Part shown: positions 7,814 through 15,666 of the stretch, piece by piece | Position numbering within the stretch: position 1 is the stretch's first letter | Layout of the letters: every line of letters starts with the position of its first letter | Source of the DNA: an uncultured Oscillospiraceae bacterium | Lineage (GTDB): Bacteria > Bacillota_A > Clostridia > Oscillospirales > Oscillospiraceae | Reading direction: 5' to 3' | Assembly (NCBI GenBank): GCA_944387755.1 | Contig: CALXGC010000110.1 | Coordinates: forward strand, 1 to 39,667 | DNA length: 39,667 bases | Program-made: the position numbers and the translations under genes | The notes under the pieces: model-generated | What the model saw: only the letters and a program-made list of their open reading frames with translations | The model's database searches: none | Told to the model about the DNA's origin: nothing

Positions 7814-8852
7814 GGCGGTCAACCTCCGCCTGGGGGACGGCGGCGTGGTGCTGCTGGACCAGACGGAGCTGCCCAACCGGGTGGTCTACCGGACGGCCGC
7901 CACCCTGGAGGAGATGACGGAGGCCATCCGGACCCTGCGGGTGCGGGGGGCTCCGGCCATTGGAATTTTCGCCGGGTACTGCCTGTACGTCCTGGCCAGA
8001 GCGCTGGAGGCCCAGGGCCTGGAGGGCCCCGCCCTTCTGGCGGAGCTGGAGCGGCAGAAAGATGTGCTGGCCGGCGCCCGGCCCACGGCGGTCAATCTGG
8101 CCTGGGCGGCGGAGCGCATGATGGGGCGGGCGGCCGGTATGGCCGGCGCGCCGGCGGCGGAGATTGTCAGCGCGCTGGGGGAGGAGTGCCGGGCCATCCG
8201 CCGGGAGGACGAGGCCATGTGCCAAAAAATCGCGGCTTACGGCCTGTCCCTGGTAAAGGCCGGGGACGGAATTCTGACCCACTGCAACGCCGGGCCGCTG
8301 GCCACGTCAAAATACGGCACAGCCCTGGGTCCCATCCTGCTGGCGCAGGAGCGGGGCGTCCCGCTGAAGGTATACGCGGACGAGACCAGGCCCCTCCTCC
8401 AGGGGGCGCGGCTCACCGCCTGGGAGCTTCAGCAGGCGGGGGTGGACGTCACCCTCATCTGCGACAATATGGCCTCCGCGGTGATGCGGAACGGGTGGGT
8501 GCAGGCCTGCTTCGTGGGCTGCGACCGGGTGGCCGCCAACGGGGACGCCGCCAATAAAATCGGCACCAGCGCCGTGGCCATCCTGGCAAAGCACTACAAA
8601 ATTCCCTTCTATGTGCTGGGACCCACCTCCACCATCGACCTGAACTGCCCGGACGGGGACCACATCCCCATCGAACAGCGGGATGGAGAGGAGATCCGCT
8701 CCCTCTGGTACCGGGAACCCATGGCCCCGGCGGGGGTGAAGTGCTATAATCCCGCCTTCGACGTCACAGACCACAGCCTGATTACCGCCATTATCACCGA
8801 AAAGGGAATCTGCCGCCCGCCCTTTGAACGTTCCCTGGCCGCCTGCCGGTGA
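7800..8852 (+). CDS. mtnA: S-methyl-5-thioribose-1-phosphate isomerase
   Basis: A 350-residue cytoplasmic isomerase, normal length, that converts 5-methylthioribose 1-phosphate to the ribulose form. Some homologues also act on 5-deoxyribose 1-phosphate. Catalytic residues are present: C162 in '[11 protein letters not shown]' and D242 in '[18 protein letters not shown]', matching C160 and D240 of Bacillus MtnA. The ATG lies inside the 3' end of the aldolase gene, behind a GAGAGGAGGAG site, showing tight coupling. The kinase or phosphorylase that would supply the 1-phosphate is not in the window. A repeat block follows the stop. Confidence 0.95.
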   Translation: MNPTEAVNLRLGDGGVVLLDQTELPNRVVYRTAATLEEMTEAIRTLRVRGAPAIGIFAGYCLYVLARALEAQGLEGPALLAELERQKDVLAGARPTAVNLAWAAERMMGRAAGMAGAPAAEIVSALGEECRAIRREDEAMCQKIAAYGLSLVKAGDGILTHCNAGPLATSKYGTALGPILLAQERGVPLKVYADETRPLLQGARLTAWELQQAGVDVTLICDNMASAVMRNGWVQACFVGCDRVAANGDAANKIGTSAVAILAKHYKIPFYVLGPTSTIDLNCPDGDHIPIEQRDGEEIRSLWYREPMAPAGVKCYNPAFDVTDHSLITAIITEKGICRPPFERSLAACR

Positions 8853-8871
8853 TAGGAAAAGCGCCGGTACG

Positions 8872-9011
8872 TTCGTTGTTGTAGGGGCCCTTGCGGCCGC
8901 CCGCCCCCCTTGTGAAAGGGAAGTGGCCCGAAGGGGGGATTCCGAACCGGCGGGCGCGCCGGGCCGCCGCGCCCCACACACGTCCGTTGTTTTTGCCCCT
9001 TCCGCCCCCCG
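8872..9011. repeat. Repeat block R1 (mtnA-spoIVA gap)
   Basis: A mosaic of modules found in other gaps of this window: GTAGGGGC..GCGGCCGCCCGC near 8880, a CCCCCTTGTGAAAGGG hairpin piece with GGGGGGATTCC near 8905-8943, the GGCGCGCCGGG..GCGCCCCAC module near 8950-8980, and a TTTTTGCCCCTTCCGCC end module near 8990. No gene is credible here. Confidence 0.75.
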
Positions 9012-9033
9012 CCAGGGAAGGCAATTTCTCCAA

Positions 9034-9063
9034 GTCATATCCCACAGCTTATCCCCATATAGT
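9034..9063 (+). promoter_or_regulatory. Putative sigma-E (mother-cell) promoter of spoIVA
   Basis: -35 GTCATATC (9034-9041), 14-bp spacer, -10 CATATAGT (9056-9063). This fits the known sigma-E pattern (about GTCATATT, 14-15 bp, CATACANT) with few mismatches. B. subtilis spoIVA is sigma-E dependent. The predicted leader is about 35 bases. Confidence 0.72.
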
Positions 9064-9104
9064 GTACGGAAATGACCGGCCCGCAGGCCGAAGGAGGAAT
9101 TCAA

Positions 9105-10583
9105 GTGGAAGACCGCAAAATCTACGAGGATATCGCGCTTCGGACCGAGGGCGACATCTACATCGGCGTGGTGGGGCCGGTACGCACGGGAAAATCCACC
9201 TTTATCAAGCGGTTTATGGAGACGCTGGTGATTCCCAACATTGACAACGTCTACCGCCGGGAGCGGGCCAGGGACGAGCTGCCCCAGAGCGGCTCCGGGC
9301 GGACGATTATGACGGCGGAGCCCAAGTTCGTCCCGGAGGAGGCCGTCACCATCTCCATGGAGGGAGGCGGGTCCTTTCAGGTGCGGCTGATCGACTGCGT
9401 GGGGTACATGGTCAGCGGCGCGGTGGGCCAGCTGGAGGGGGAGCAGCAGCGGATGGTGACGACTCCCTGGTTCGACCACGAGATTCCCATGTCCGAGGCG
9501 GCGGAGACCGGCACCCGAAAGGTGGTGGCCGAGCACTCCACCATCGCCATCGTCATCACCACCGACGGGAGCATTACCGACATCCCCAGGGAGGACTATC
9601 TGGAGGCGGAGGAGCGGGTCATCTCCGAGCTGAAGGAGCTGGGCAAGCCCTTTTTGGTGGTGCTCAACTCCGCCTACCCCGACTCCGACCGGGCGAAGGC
9701 CATCCGGGCGGACATCGTCCAGCGGTATCAGGTGGCCTGCGTGGCCTGCAACTGCCTGGAGCTGCGGGAGGAGGACATCACCGGCATTTTAAAGCAGGTG
9801 CTCTACGAGTTCCCCCTGAAGGAGCTGGACCTGTTTCTGCCCCCGTGGGTGGACGCCCTCCCCCAGGAGCACCCCATCAAGGCCGCCCTCTATGAGGCCA
9901 TCCGCCAGGGGGCGGAGCAGCTGCGCCGCATTCGGGACGTGGAGGGGGCGGTGGGGGCCATGCGGGCCTGCGGACAGGTGAGCGAGGCCCGCGTCACCGG
10001 CATCGCCCTGGGCTCCGGCCTGGCCTCCGCCGTGCTGGAGCTGCCCCGGTCCCTGTTCTACGACACCATCTCCCAGCAGTCCGGCTTCCAGATTGGGGAC
10101 GACGGGGACCTGATGGCCCTGCTCACCGAGCTGGCCCAGGTGAAGACCGCCTATGACAAGGTGGCGGACGCCCTGAAGGAGGTGGAGGAGACCGGCTATG
10201 GCATTGTGGCGCCCTCCATCGACTCCCTGAAGCTGGAGGAGCCGGAGATTGTCCGGCAGGGCGGGCGCTATGGGGTCCGGCTGAAGGCCAGCGCCCCGTC
10301 CATCCATATGATCCGGGCGGACATCGAGACGGAGGTCTCCCCCATCGTGGGCAGCGAAAAGCAGAGCGAGGAGATGATTCACTACCTCCTCCAGGAGTTC
10401 GAGGGGGACACGGCCAAGATCTGGCAGTCCAACATCTTCGGCAAGTCCTTCCACGAGCTGGTGGGGGAGGACCTGAACGCCAAGGTGAAGCGTATGCCGG
10501 AGGACGCCAGGGAGAAGCTCCGGGAGACCCTCCAGCGGATTATCAACGAGGGCTCCGGCGGGCTGATCTGTATCATTCTCTGA
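9105..10583 (+). CDS. spoIVA: Stage IV sporulation protein A (spore coat assembly ATPase)
   Basis: A morphogenetic ATPase that polymerises on the forespore surface and forms the base layer of the coat. Starting at GTG 9105 gives 492 residues, the same length as B. subtilis SpoIVA, and puts the Walker A lysine at K30 (GPVRTGKST, residues 24-32), also matching. Other family blocks are 'RARDELPQSGSGRTIMTAEP', 'IDCVGYMVSGAVGQLEG' and a conserved C-terminal 'GLICIIL'. An AAGGAGGA site at 9091-9098 sits seven bases before the GTG. An in-frame ATG at 9072 would lie upstream of that site and is rejected. It has its own sporulation promoter and terminator, so it is a single-gene unit. Confidence 0.97.
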   Translation: MEDRKIYEDIALRTEGDIYIGVVGPVRTGKSTFIKRFMETLVIPNIDNVYRRERARDELPQSGSGRTIMTAEPKFVPEEAVTISMEGGGSFQVRLIDCVGYMVSGAVGQLEGEQQRMVTTPWFDHEIPMSEAAETGTRKVVAEHSTIAIVITTDGSITDIPREDYLEAEERVISELKELGKPFLVVLNSAYPDSDRAKAIRADIVQRYQVACVACNCLELREEDITGILKQVLYEFPLKELDLFLPPWVDALPQEHPIKAALYEAIRQGAEQLRRIRDVEGAVGAMRACGQVSEARVTGIALGSGLASAVLELPRSLFYDTISQQSGFQIGDDGDLMALLTELAQVKTAYDKVADALKEVEETGYGIVAPSIDSLKLEEPEIVRQGGRYGVRLKASAPSIHMIRADIETEVSPIVGSEKQSEEMIHYLLQEFEGDTAKIWQSNIFGKSFHELVGEDLNAKVKRMPEDAREKLRETLQRIINEGSGGLICIIL

Positions 10584-10589
10584 CTGGGA

Positions 10590-10620
10590 CAGGGGCGCAG
10601 GGTCTGCGCCCCTGTTTTTT
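10590..10620 (+). terminator. Intrinsic terminator after spoIVA
   Basis: An 11-bp perfect stem (CAGGGGCGCAG at 10590-10600, CTGCGCCCCTG at 10604-10614) with a 3-nt loop, followed by six T. Confidence 0.92.
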
Positions 10621-10626
10621 GCCGCG

Positions 10627-10655
10627 TTGCTTTTTTCCGGCGGTTCCAGTATAAT
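10627..10655 (+). promoter_or_regulatory. Sigma-A-type promoter of the cobalamin gene cluster
   Basis: -35 TTGCTT (10627-10632), 17-bp spacer, consensus -10 TATAAT (10650-10655). The predicted leader to the ATG at 10677 is only about 15 bases, enough for the AGGAGG site (10665-10670) but too short for a cobalamin riboswitch. Confidence 0.8.
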
Positions 10656-10676
10656 AGCTGTGACAGGAGGACGGCT

Positions 10677-12053
10677 ATGACTCAGAGAGATACCATTCCC
10701 CGGCTGCTGCTGGCCGCCCCGGCCAGCGGCAGCGGCAAGACCACCGTGACCTGCGCCCTGCTGTGGGCGGCCCGGCGGCGGGGGCTTTCGCCCTGCGCGT
10801 TCAAGTGCGGGCCGGACTATATCGACCCCATGTTCCACCGGGCGGTTCTGGGGACGCCCAGCCGGAACCTGGATTTGTTCTTCTGCGGAGAGGAGCAGGC
10901 CCGCGCGCGCCTGCTGGCCGCCCAGGGCAGCGGCCTGGCGGTGCTGGAGGGCGTCATGGGGTTTTACGACGGAATCGGCATGACGGACCGGGCCAGCAGC
11001 TGGCATGTGGCGGAGGCTGTGGAGGCCCCCGTCCTGCTGGTGGTCCGCCCCCAGGGGACCGCCCTCACCCTGGCGGCCCAGCTCCGGGGTTTGGCGGCGT
11101 TCCGCTCCCCCAGCCGGATTGCCGGTGTGCTCCTCAACGGCTGCTCCGAGGCCCTGGCCCGCCGCCTGGGCCCGGCGCTGGAGCGGGAGGCCGGACTGCC
11201 GGTACTGGGCTTTCTGCCCCATATGCCGGAGTGCGCCCTGCCCAGCCGCCATCTGGGCCTGTTCACCCCCGGAGAGATTGCCGGCCTGCGGGACAAGCTG
11301 GAGCGCCTGGCGGACCAGCTGGAACAGACGGCGGCGCTGGACCGGATTTTCGCCCTGGCCCGCTCCGCCCCGCCCCTGGAGGGGGAGGCGCCCGCCCCCG
11401 TCCGGGAGGACCCCGCCGGGCCGGCGGTCGCCGTAGCGCGGGACGAGGCGTTCTGCTTCTGCTATGAGGACAACCTGGACGAGCTGCGCCGGGCGGGGAC
11501 AAGACCGGTCTTTTTTTCTCCCCTCCGGGACGGGGCGCCGCCCCCGGAGGCCTGCGGGCTCTATCTGGTGGGGGGCTACCCGGAGCTGCACGCCCAGGCG
11601 CTGAGCGAAAACGCCTCCATGCGGCGGGCGGTGCAGGCCGCCTTCCGGCGCAATATGCCCATTTTAGCAGAGTGCGGCGGATTTTTGTACCTGCAGGAGA
11701 CCCTGGAGGACCCGGAGGGCCGGAGCTGGCCCATGGCGGGGGTTCTGGAGGGGGCGGGCAGAAGGACGCCCCGGCTCCAGCGGTTCGGCTACGCCGCCCT
11801 GACCGCCCGGCGGGACTCCCTCTACCTCCGGCGGGGGGAGCGGATTGCCGCCCACGAGTTCCACCGCTGGGACTGTCCGGAGGGGGACTACTTCCGGGCG
11901 GAGCGCCCCGCCGGGGGAGCGGGCTGGGACTGCACGGTGCAGAGGGGCGCGCTGCTGGCCGGATTTCCCCACCTGTACTTCCCCTCCAACCCTGAATTTG
12001 CGCCCCGGTTTGCGGCGGCCTGCCGCCGGTACCGGGAGGAGGTTTTTGCATGA
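10677..12053 (+). CDS. cbiA: Cobyrinate a,c-diamide synthase
   Basis: A 458-residue enzyme that amidates the a and c side chains of cobyrinic acid with glutamine and ATP. The N-terminal dethiobiotin-synthetase-like domain has the P-loop 'AAPASGSGKTT' (about residues 13-23) and 'CGPDYIDPMFHR'. The C-terminal glutamine amidotransferase domain has the nucleophile Cys in 'LAECGGFLYL', preceded by 'LYLVGGYPELHAQ'. Normal length. It is the first gene after the promoter; its stop overlaps the cobT start (ATGA). Also called cobB in other organisms. Confidence 0.95.
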   Translation: MTQRDTIPRLLLAAPASGSGKTTVTCALLWAARRRGLSPCAFKCGPDYIDPMFHRAVLGTPSRNLDLFFCGEEQARARLLAAQGSGLAVLEGVMGFYDGIGMTDRASSWHVAEAVEAPVLLVVRPQGTALTLAAQLRGLAAFRSPSRIAGVLLNGCSEALARRLGPALEREAGLPVLGFLPHMPECALPSRHLGLFTPGEIAGLRDKLERLADQLEQTAALDRIFALARSAPPLEGEAPAPVREDPAGPAVAVARDEAFCFCYEDNLDELRRAGTRPVFFSPLRDGAPPPEACGLYLVGGYPELHAQALSENASMRRAVQAAFRRNMPILAECGGFLYLQETLEDPEGRSWPMAGVLEGAGRRTPRLQRFGYAALTARRDSLYLRRGERIAAHEFHRWDCPEGDYFRAERPAGGAGWDCTVQRGALLAGFPHLYFPSNPEFAPRFAAACRRYREEVFA

Positions 12054-13144
12054 GTAAGCTGGAACAGATTCTCTCCGCCGTCACACCGGCGGACCGGACC
12101 GCAATGGACCTGGCCCGGCGGCGCTGGGACGCCGTTGCAAAGCCCCTCCACGGCCTGGGCAGGCTGGAGGACCTGCTGGTGCGGGCCGCCGGCGGGGCGG
12201 GCACGCCGGAGCTGGATTTTTCCAAAAAGGCGCTGGCGGTGTTCTGCGCCGACAACGGCGTGGTTGCCCAGGGCGTCGCCCAGACGGGGCAGGAGGTGAC
12301 GGCGGCGGTGGCCCAGGCCATGGTGGAGGGGCGCTCCTCCGTGTGCCGCATGGCCAAAATCGCCGGCGCGGCGGTGGTCCCGGTGGACGTGGGGATGGCC
12401 CCCCATCCGCCCATCCCCGGACTGCTGCCCCGCAGCGCCATGAGCGGAACCTGGGACATCACCCAGGGGCCGGCTATGGCGCGGGAGACGGCGGAGACGG
12501 CCCTCCTGACGGGCTTTGGCCTGGCGGAGGAGCTGTCCCAATCCGGCTTCCGCCTGCTGGCCGCCGGGGAGATGGGAATCGGCAACACCACCACCGCGGC
12601 GGCGGTGGCCTGCGCCCTGCTGGACCTGGACCCGGATACGGCGGCGGGCCGGGGGGCCGGCCTGTCCGACGGGGGCCTGGCCCGGAAGCGGCAGGCCATC
12701 CGGACCGCCCTGGCGGTAAACCGGCCGGACCGGAGCGACCCGCTGGACATTTTGTGTAAAGTGGGAGGACTTGACATTGCCGCCATGACCGGCTTTTATC
12801 TGGGCTGCGCCGCCCGGAGGACCCCGGTGATTCTGGACGGGGCCATCTCCGCCGCCGCCGCCCTGCTGGCGGTGCGGCTGTGCCCCAACGGGGAGAAGGT
12901 CCTGCTGCCCAGCCACCGCCCCTCGGAGCCCTGCGGTCAGGCGCTGCTGGCCGCCCTGGGGCTGGACCCCATCCTGGACGGGGGCTTCCACCTGGGGGAG
13001 GGGACGGGGGCCGCCGCCCTCATGCCCCTGCTGGATATGGCCCTGGCGGTCTATCGGGATATGGCCACCTTCGGGGGGATGGGCATTGGGGCCTACCGCC
13101 CGGACGGAGAGAACGTCGCCCGCTCCGGGCCGGAGGCGCTATGA
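12050..13144 (+). CDS. cobT: Nicotinate-nucleotide-dimethylbenzimidazole phosphoribosyltransferase
   Basis: A 364-residue cytoplasmic enzyme that activates the lower-ligand base (DMB or another benzimidazole/purine) to its alpha-riboside phosphate. Family blocks: 'PLHGLGRLEDL', 'FCADNGVVAQGV', 'GEMGIGNTTTAAA' and 'LLPSHRPSEPCG'. The catalytic glutamate falls at exactly residue 317 (HLGEGTGAA), as in Salmonella CobT. It overlaps both neighbours by 4 bases (ATGA), so translation is coupled. No base-synthesis gene (bza, bluB) is present in the window, so the lower ligand cannot be told. Confidence 0.96.
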   Translation: MSKLEQILSAVTPADRTAMDLARRRWDAVAKPLHGLGRLEDLLVRAAGGAGTPELDFSKKALAVFCADNGVVAQGVAQTGQEVTAAVAQAMVEGRSSVCRMAKIAGAAVVPVDVGMAPHPPIPGLLPRSAMSGTWDITQGPAMARETAETALLTGFGLAEELSQSGFRLLAAGEMGIGNTTTAAAVACALLDLDPDTAAGRGAGLSDGGLARKRQAIRTALAVNRPDRSDPLDILCKVGGLDIAAMTGFYLGCAARRTPVILDGAISAAAALLAVRLCPNGEKVLLPSHRPSEPCGQALLAALGLDPILDGGFHLGEGTGAAALMPLLDMALAVYRDMATFGGMGIGAYRPDGENVARSGPEAL

Positions 13145-13668
13145 CCGCCCTGATTTTCGGCGGAGCGGCCAGCGGAAAGAGCGCATACGCAGAGGACCTG
13201 ATTTGCAGGCTGCCCCGGCGGGGACCGCTGGTCTATCTGGCCTCCATGGACCCCCTGAGCGGCGGGGGGGAGCGCATCCGGCGGCACAGGGCGCTCCGGG
13301 CCGGAAAGGGTTTTGTGACTGTGGAGCGCCCCCGCGGCCTGGCCGGCTGTCCCCTCCCCGCCGGGAGCGCCGTTCTGCTGGAGGATTTGGACAACCTGGC
13401 GGCCAACGAGCTGTTTACCCCCCAGTTTACCAGTCCGGACCTGGCCTTTGCGCGGATTTTCGAGGGCCTTCAGCAGGCGCGCCGCCGGGCGGACCACCTG
13501 GTGGCCGTCGGCGGGGACCTGTACCGGGACGGGGCGGACTACCCGCCGGAGACGGCGGCCTATCTGGACCTGACGGCCCGGCTCCTCCGGGCCATGGCCG
13601 CCCAGGCGGACCTGGTGGTTGAAGTGGTGTGCGGCCTGCCCGTCGTCTGGAAGGGGGCGGCGGTATGA
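13141..13668 (+). CDS. cobU: Adenosylcobinamide kinase/guanylyltransferase-like protein (CobU family, long copy lacking the EVGxG motif)
   Basis: A 175-residue RecA-fold protein near normal CobU length. The intact Walker A 'GGAASGKS' is at residues 7-14, and the conserved 'RIRRHRALR' carries H49, aligned to the guanylylated H46 of Salmonella CobU. The C-terminus 'ADLVVEVVCGLPVVWKG' also follows the family. The usual EVGxGIVP block is missing: the aligned place reads 'VAVGGDLYRDGADY'. That block is present in the short CobU-like gene at 14705. The ATG overlaps the cobT stop and follows a GGAGG. A GTG-type start further upstream would only add shadow sequence from cobT. Its role in activating (adenosyl)cobinamide is supported by context; whether it has both kinase and transferase activity is uncertain. 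Confidence 0.85.
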   Translation: MTALIFGGAASGKSAYAEDLICRLPRRGPLVYLASMDPLSGGGERIRRHRALRAGKGFVTVERPRGLAGCPLPAGSAVLLEDLDNLAANELFTPQFTSPDLAFARIFEGLQQARRRADHLVAVGGDLYRDGADYPPETAAYLDLTARLLRAMAAQADLVVEVVCGLPVVWKGAAV

Positions 13669-14411
13669 CGGCCCTCCGGGCGGTGGGGATGGCCTTTGCC
13701 CTGTACTCCCGGCTCCCCATGCCGGAGATGAACTGGGAGAGCCGGAGCCGGAACTTTGTGCTCTACGCCTTTCCCCTGGTGGGACTGGCGGTGGGAGGGC
13801 TGGAGGCGGCCGCGCTGTACCTGACCCGCGTACTCGGCCTCAACGGACTGCTGGCCGGGGCGCTGCTCACCGCCGTCCCCATCTGGGCGACGGGGGGCAT
13901 TCACCTGGACGGCTTCTGCGACGTGTGGGACGCCCGCGCCTCCTGCCGGAGCCGGGCGGAAAAGCTGAAGATTTTGAAGGACTCCAACGTGGGGGCCTTT
14001 GCGGTGATACACTGCGTGCTGCTGCTGCTGCTGTCCTGCGGCGTGTGGAGCCAGCTGGCGGGGCCGGTGTGGCCCGCGGCGGTGCTGCCGGTGTTCCGCC
14101 GGTGCCTGGCCGCCTTCGGGGCCCTCTCCCTGCCCAATGCCAGAGGGGAGGGTATGCTGGCCTCAGTGACGGGGGACAGGGCGGGCAGGTGGGCCCTGCT
14201 TCTGGGGAGCGCCCTGTGCGCCGCCCTTCTGGGGGCGGCGGAGGTCAGGCTTCTGCTGGCTCCGGCGGCGGGGTATCTGACCTTCGCCCACTATGTACGC
14301 ACGGCAAAACGGGAGTTCGGTGGGACCACAGGGGACCTGTCCGGGTGGTTTTTGACCCGGTGCGAGCTCTGGACCCTGGCTGGCCTGGCGCTGGCCCAGG
14401 GACAATCATGA
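13665..14411 (+). CDS. cobS: Adenosylcobinamide-GDP ribazoletransferase (cobalamin synthase)
   Basis: A 248-residue inner-membrane enzyme that joins AdoCbi-GDP and alpha-ribazole (phosphate). Family features: N-terminal 'FALYSRLPMP', the acidic motif 'GGIHLDGFCDVWDA' (about residues 80-93), 'LKDSNVGAFAV', and several hydrophobic segments. The ATG overlaps the cobU stop as ATGA. Its stop runs into a 280-base repeat block, so the unbroken overlapping series cbiA-cobT-cobU-cobS ends here. Confidence 0.94.
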   Translation: MTALRAVGMAFALYSRLPMPEMNWESRSRNFVLYAFPLVGLAVGGLEAAALYLTRVLGLNGLLAGALLTAVPIWATGGIHLDGFCDVWDARASCRSRAEKLKILKDSNVGAFAVIHCVLLLLLSCGVWSQLAGPVWPAAVLPVFRRCLAAFGALSLPNARGEGMLASVTGDRAGRWALLLGSALCAALLGAAEVRLLLAPAAGYLTFAHYVRTAKREFGGTTGDLSGWFLTRCELWTLAGLALAQGQS

Positions 14412-14690
14412 TGGGCGCGCAATTGTTTTTACCCCTTCCGCTCCTTTTGGGCGCGCCGGGGTCGTCGCGCCCCACGGATACGACCGCCGGTTTGACCCCC
14501 TTTTTGAAAGGGGAAGTGCCGCCGAAGGCGGCGGGGGGATTCCAAAATAGCGGGCGCGCCGGGGCCGTCGTGCCCTACACACGCCCGCCATTTGCCCCCT
14601 TTTGAAAGGGGGTGCCGCCCAGCGGGCGGCGGGGGATTGCAAAACGGCGGGCGCACAATGTGCGCCCCTGCAAGATGAGATTGGGCCCAA
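14412..14690. repeat. Repeat block R2 inside the cobalamin cluster
   Basis: Contains a TTTTTACCCCTTCCGC module near 14427, two GGGCGCGCCGGGG(T/C)CGTCG modules near 14450 and 14552, two CCCCTTTTGAAAGGGG hairpins each with a GGCGGCGGGGGATT tail (near 14498-14540 and 14597-14640), and the palindrome GGGCGCACAATGTGCGCCC near 14650. The block ends right before the ribosome site of the short CobU-like gene. Confidence 0.8.
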
Positions 14691-14704
14691 AGGGGGGAAT
14701 TCTG

Positions 14705-15031
14705 GTGATTTTTGTGACAGGAGGCCGGGGGGCCGGAAAGCGGGAATTTGTGGAGAAGACCCTGGGGTACGCCCCGGAGCAGCTCTCCCCGGTCTGGGAG
14801 CGGAACACCCCGGCGCTCCTCGGCCTGGAGGCCCTGGACCCCCTCCCGCCTCTGGAGGACCTGCTCCGGCGGGAGGTGGTGGTCTGCCGGGAGGTGGGCT
14901 GCGGCGTGGTCCCCATGGACCGGGCGGAGCGGGACCGGCGGGAGGCCGTGGGCCGGCTGTGCTGCGCTCTGGCCGCCCAGGCGGAGGCCGTATACCGCCT
15001 GACCTGCGGGATTCCCATGCGGCTGAAATAG
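14705..15031 (+). CDS. Short CobU-like protein (108 aa) with EVGCGVVP motif and degenerate P-loop
   Basis: Opens MIFVTGGRGAGKRE, a CobU-type Walker A in which the final Ser/Thr is replaced by Arg. The middle of CobU is missing. The C-terminal part 'CREVGCGVVPMDRAERDRR' followed by 'CALAAQAEAVYRLTCGIPMRLK' is classic CobU (EVGxGIVP, then the AD-x-V-x-(L)-x-(S/C)GIP end). The GTG at 14705 follows AAGGGGGGAA; an ATG at 14675 is in frame but lies in the repeat and upstream of that site. It sits between cobS and cobC, so a cobalamin role is likely. It could complement the long CobU at 13141, be regulatory, or be a decaying second copy. Confidence 0.75.
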   Translation: MIFVTGGRGAGKREFVEKTLGYAPEQLSPVWERNTPALLGLEALDPLPPLEDLLRREVVVCREVGCGVVPMDRAERDRREAVGRLCCALAAQAEAVYRLTCGIPMRLK

Positions 15032-15093
15032 ACAGGCTCCTGTTCCGAAGGGGGACGGGGGCGCAGAAAAATTTTTGAGCAAGGAATTTGACT

Positions 15094-15666
15094 ATGGAAC
15101 TGCTTCTCATCCGGCACAGCATTACGCCGGGCAATTTGAAAAAACAGTACATCGGCTCCACGGACCAGCCCCTGGCCCCGGAGGGAGTGGCCCTGGCCCA
15201 GGAGCGGCGGGGGACCCTGCCCCCGGCGGAGGCCCTGTGGGTGTCCCCCATGCTCCGGTGCAGGCAGACGGCGGCCATCCTCTTCCCGGACCTGGCGCCG
15301 GTGGAGGTCCCCGACCTGCGGGAGTGCGATTTTGGGGACTATGAGGAAAAGACCTGGAAGGAAATTCACAGCCAGCCGGCCTATGAGCGCTGGCTCCGCG
15401 ACCCAGCCGCCGCCCTCCCCGGCGGGGAGTCCCTTCAAAACTTCTGCGCCCGCTGCCGCAGGGGGATGGAGCAGGTGGCGGCGCAGGCCCGCCGCCTGGG
15501 AATCCGCCGGGGAGCGGTGGTGGCCCACGGGGGGACCTGGATGGCGGCGCTGGACTCCCTGGGCCGGCCGGAGCGGTCCTTCTACCAGTGGCAGGCGAAA
15601 AACTGCGGCGGCTTCCGGGTGGAGGTGGGAGACTCCCTGGAGCTGCGCCTGCTGGAGGAGCTATGA
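15094..15666 (+). CDS. cobC: Alpha-ribazole phosphatase-type histidine phosphatase
   Basis: A 190-residue histidine phosphatase superfamily member. The catalytic motif LIRHS is at residues 5-9 with H8 as nucleophile (RHS in place of the more common RHG), and the second His is in 'VVAHGGTWM'. 'WVSPMLRCRQTAAIL' and 'LRECDFGDYEEKTW' are typical of CobC/phosphoglycerate mutase-like proteins. It would remove the 5'-phosphate from alpha-ribazole-P or adenosylcobalamin-P. The ATG at 15094, with AAGGAA seven bases upstream, is preferred over TTG at 15088. It overlaps cbiB by ATGA. Assignment within this broad superfamily rests on the operon. Confidence 0.88.
   Translation: MELLLIRHSITPGNLKKQYIGSTDQPLAPEGVALAQERRGTLPPAEALWVSPMLRCRQTAAILFPDLAPVEVPDLRECDFGDYEEKTWKEIHSQPAYERWLRDPAAALPGGESLQNFCARCRRGMEQVAAQARRLGIRRGAVVAHGGTWMAALDSLGRPERSFYQWQAKNCGGFRVEVGDSLELRLLEEL

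Noticed and set aside
8824..9104. Small open frames between mtnA and spoIVA
   Set aside because: They lie in repeat block R1 and the spoIVA promoter, and their products are Arg/Pro/Ala-rich repeat translations seen again at other blocks.
10584..10676. Cobalamin riboswitch upstream of cbiA
   Set aside because: The 93-base gap is filled by the spoIVA terminator and the promoter. The leader after the -10 is about 15 bases, and I see no B12-box-like conserved sequence.
14612..14704. Longer N-terminus for the short CobU-like protein
   Set aside because: The extra residues are encoded by repeat modules (including the GGGCGCACAATGTGCGCCC palindrome), and the ribosome site lies downstream of them, just before GTG 14705.
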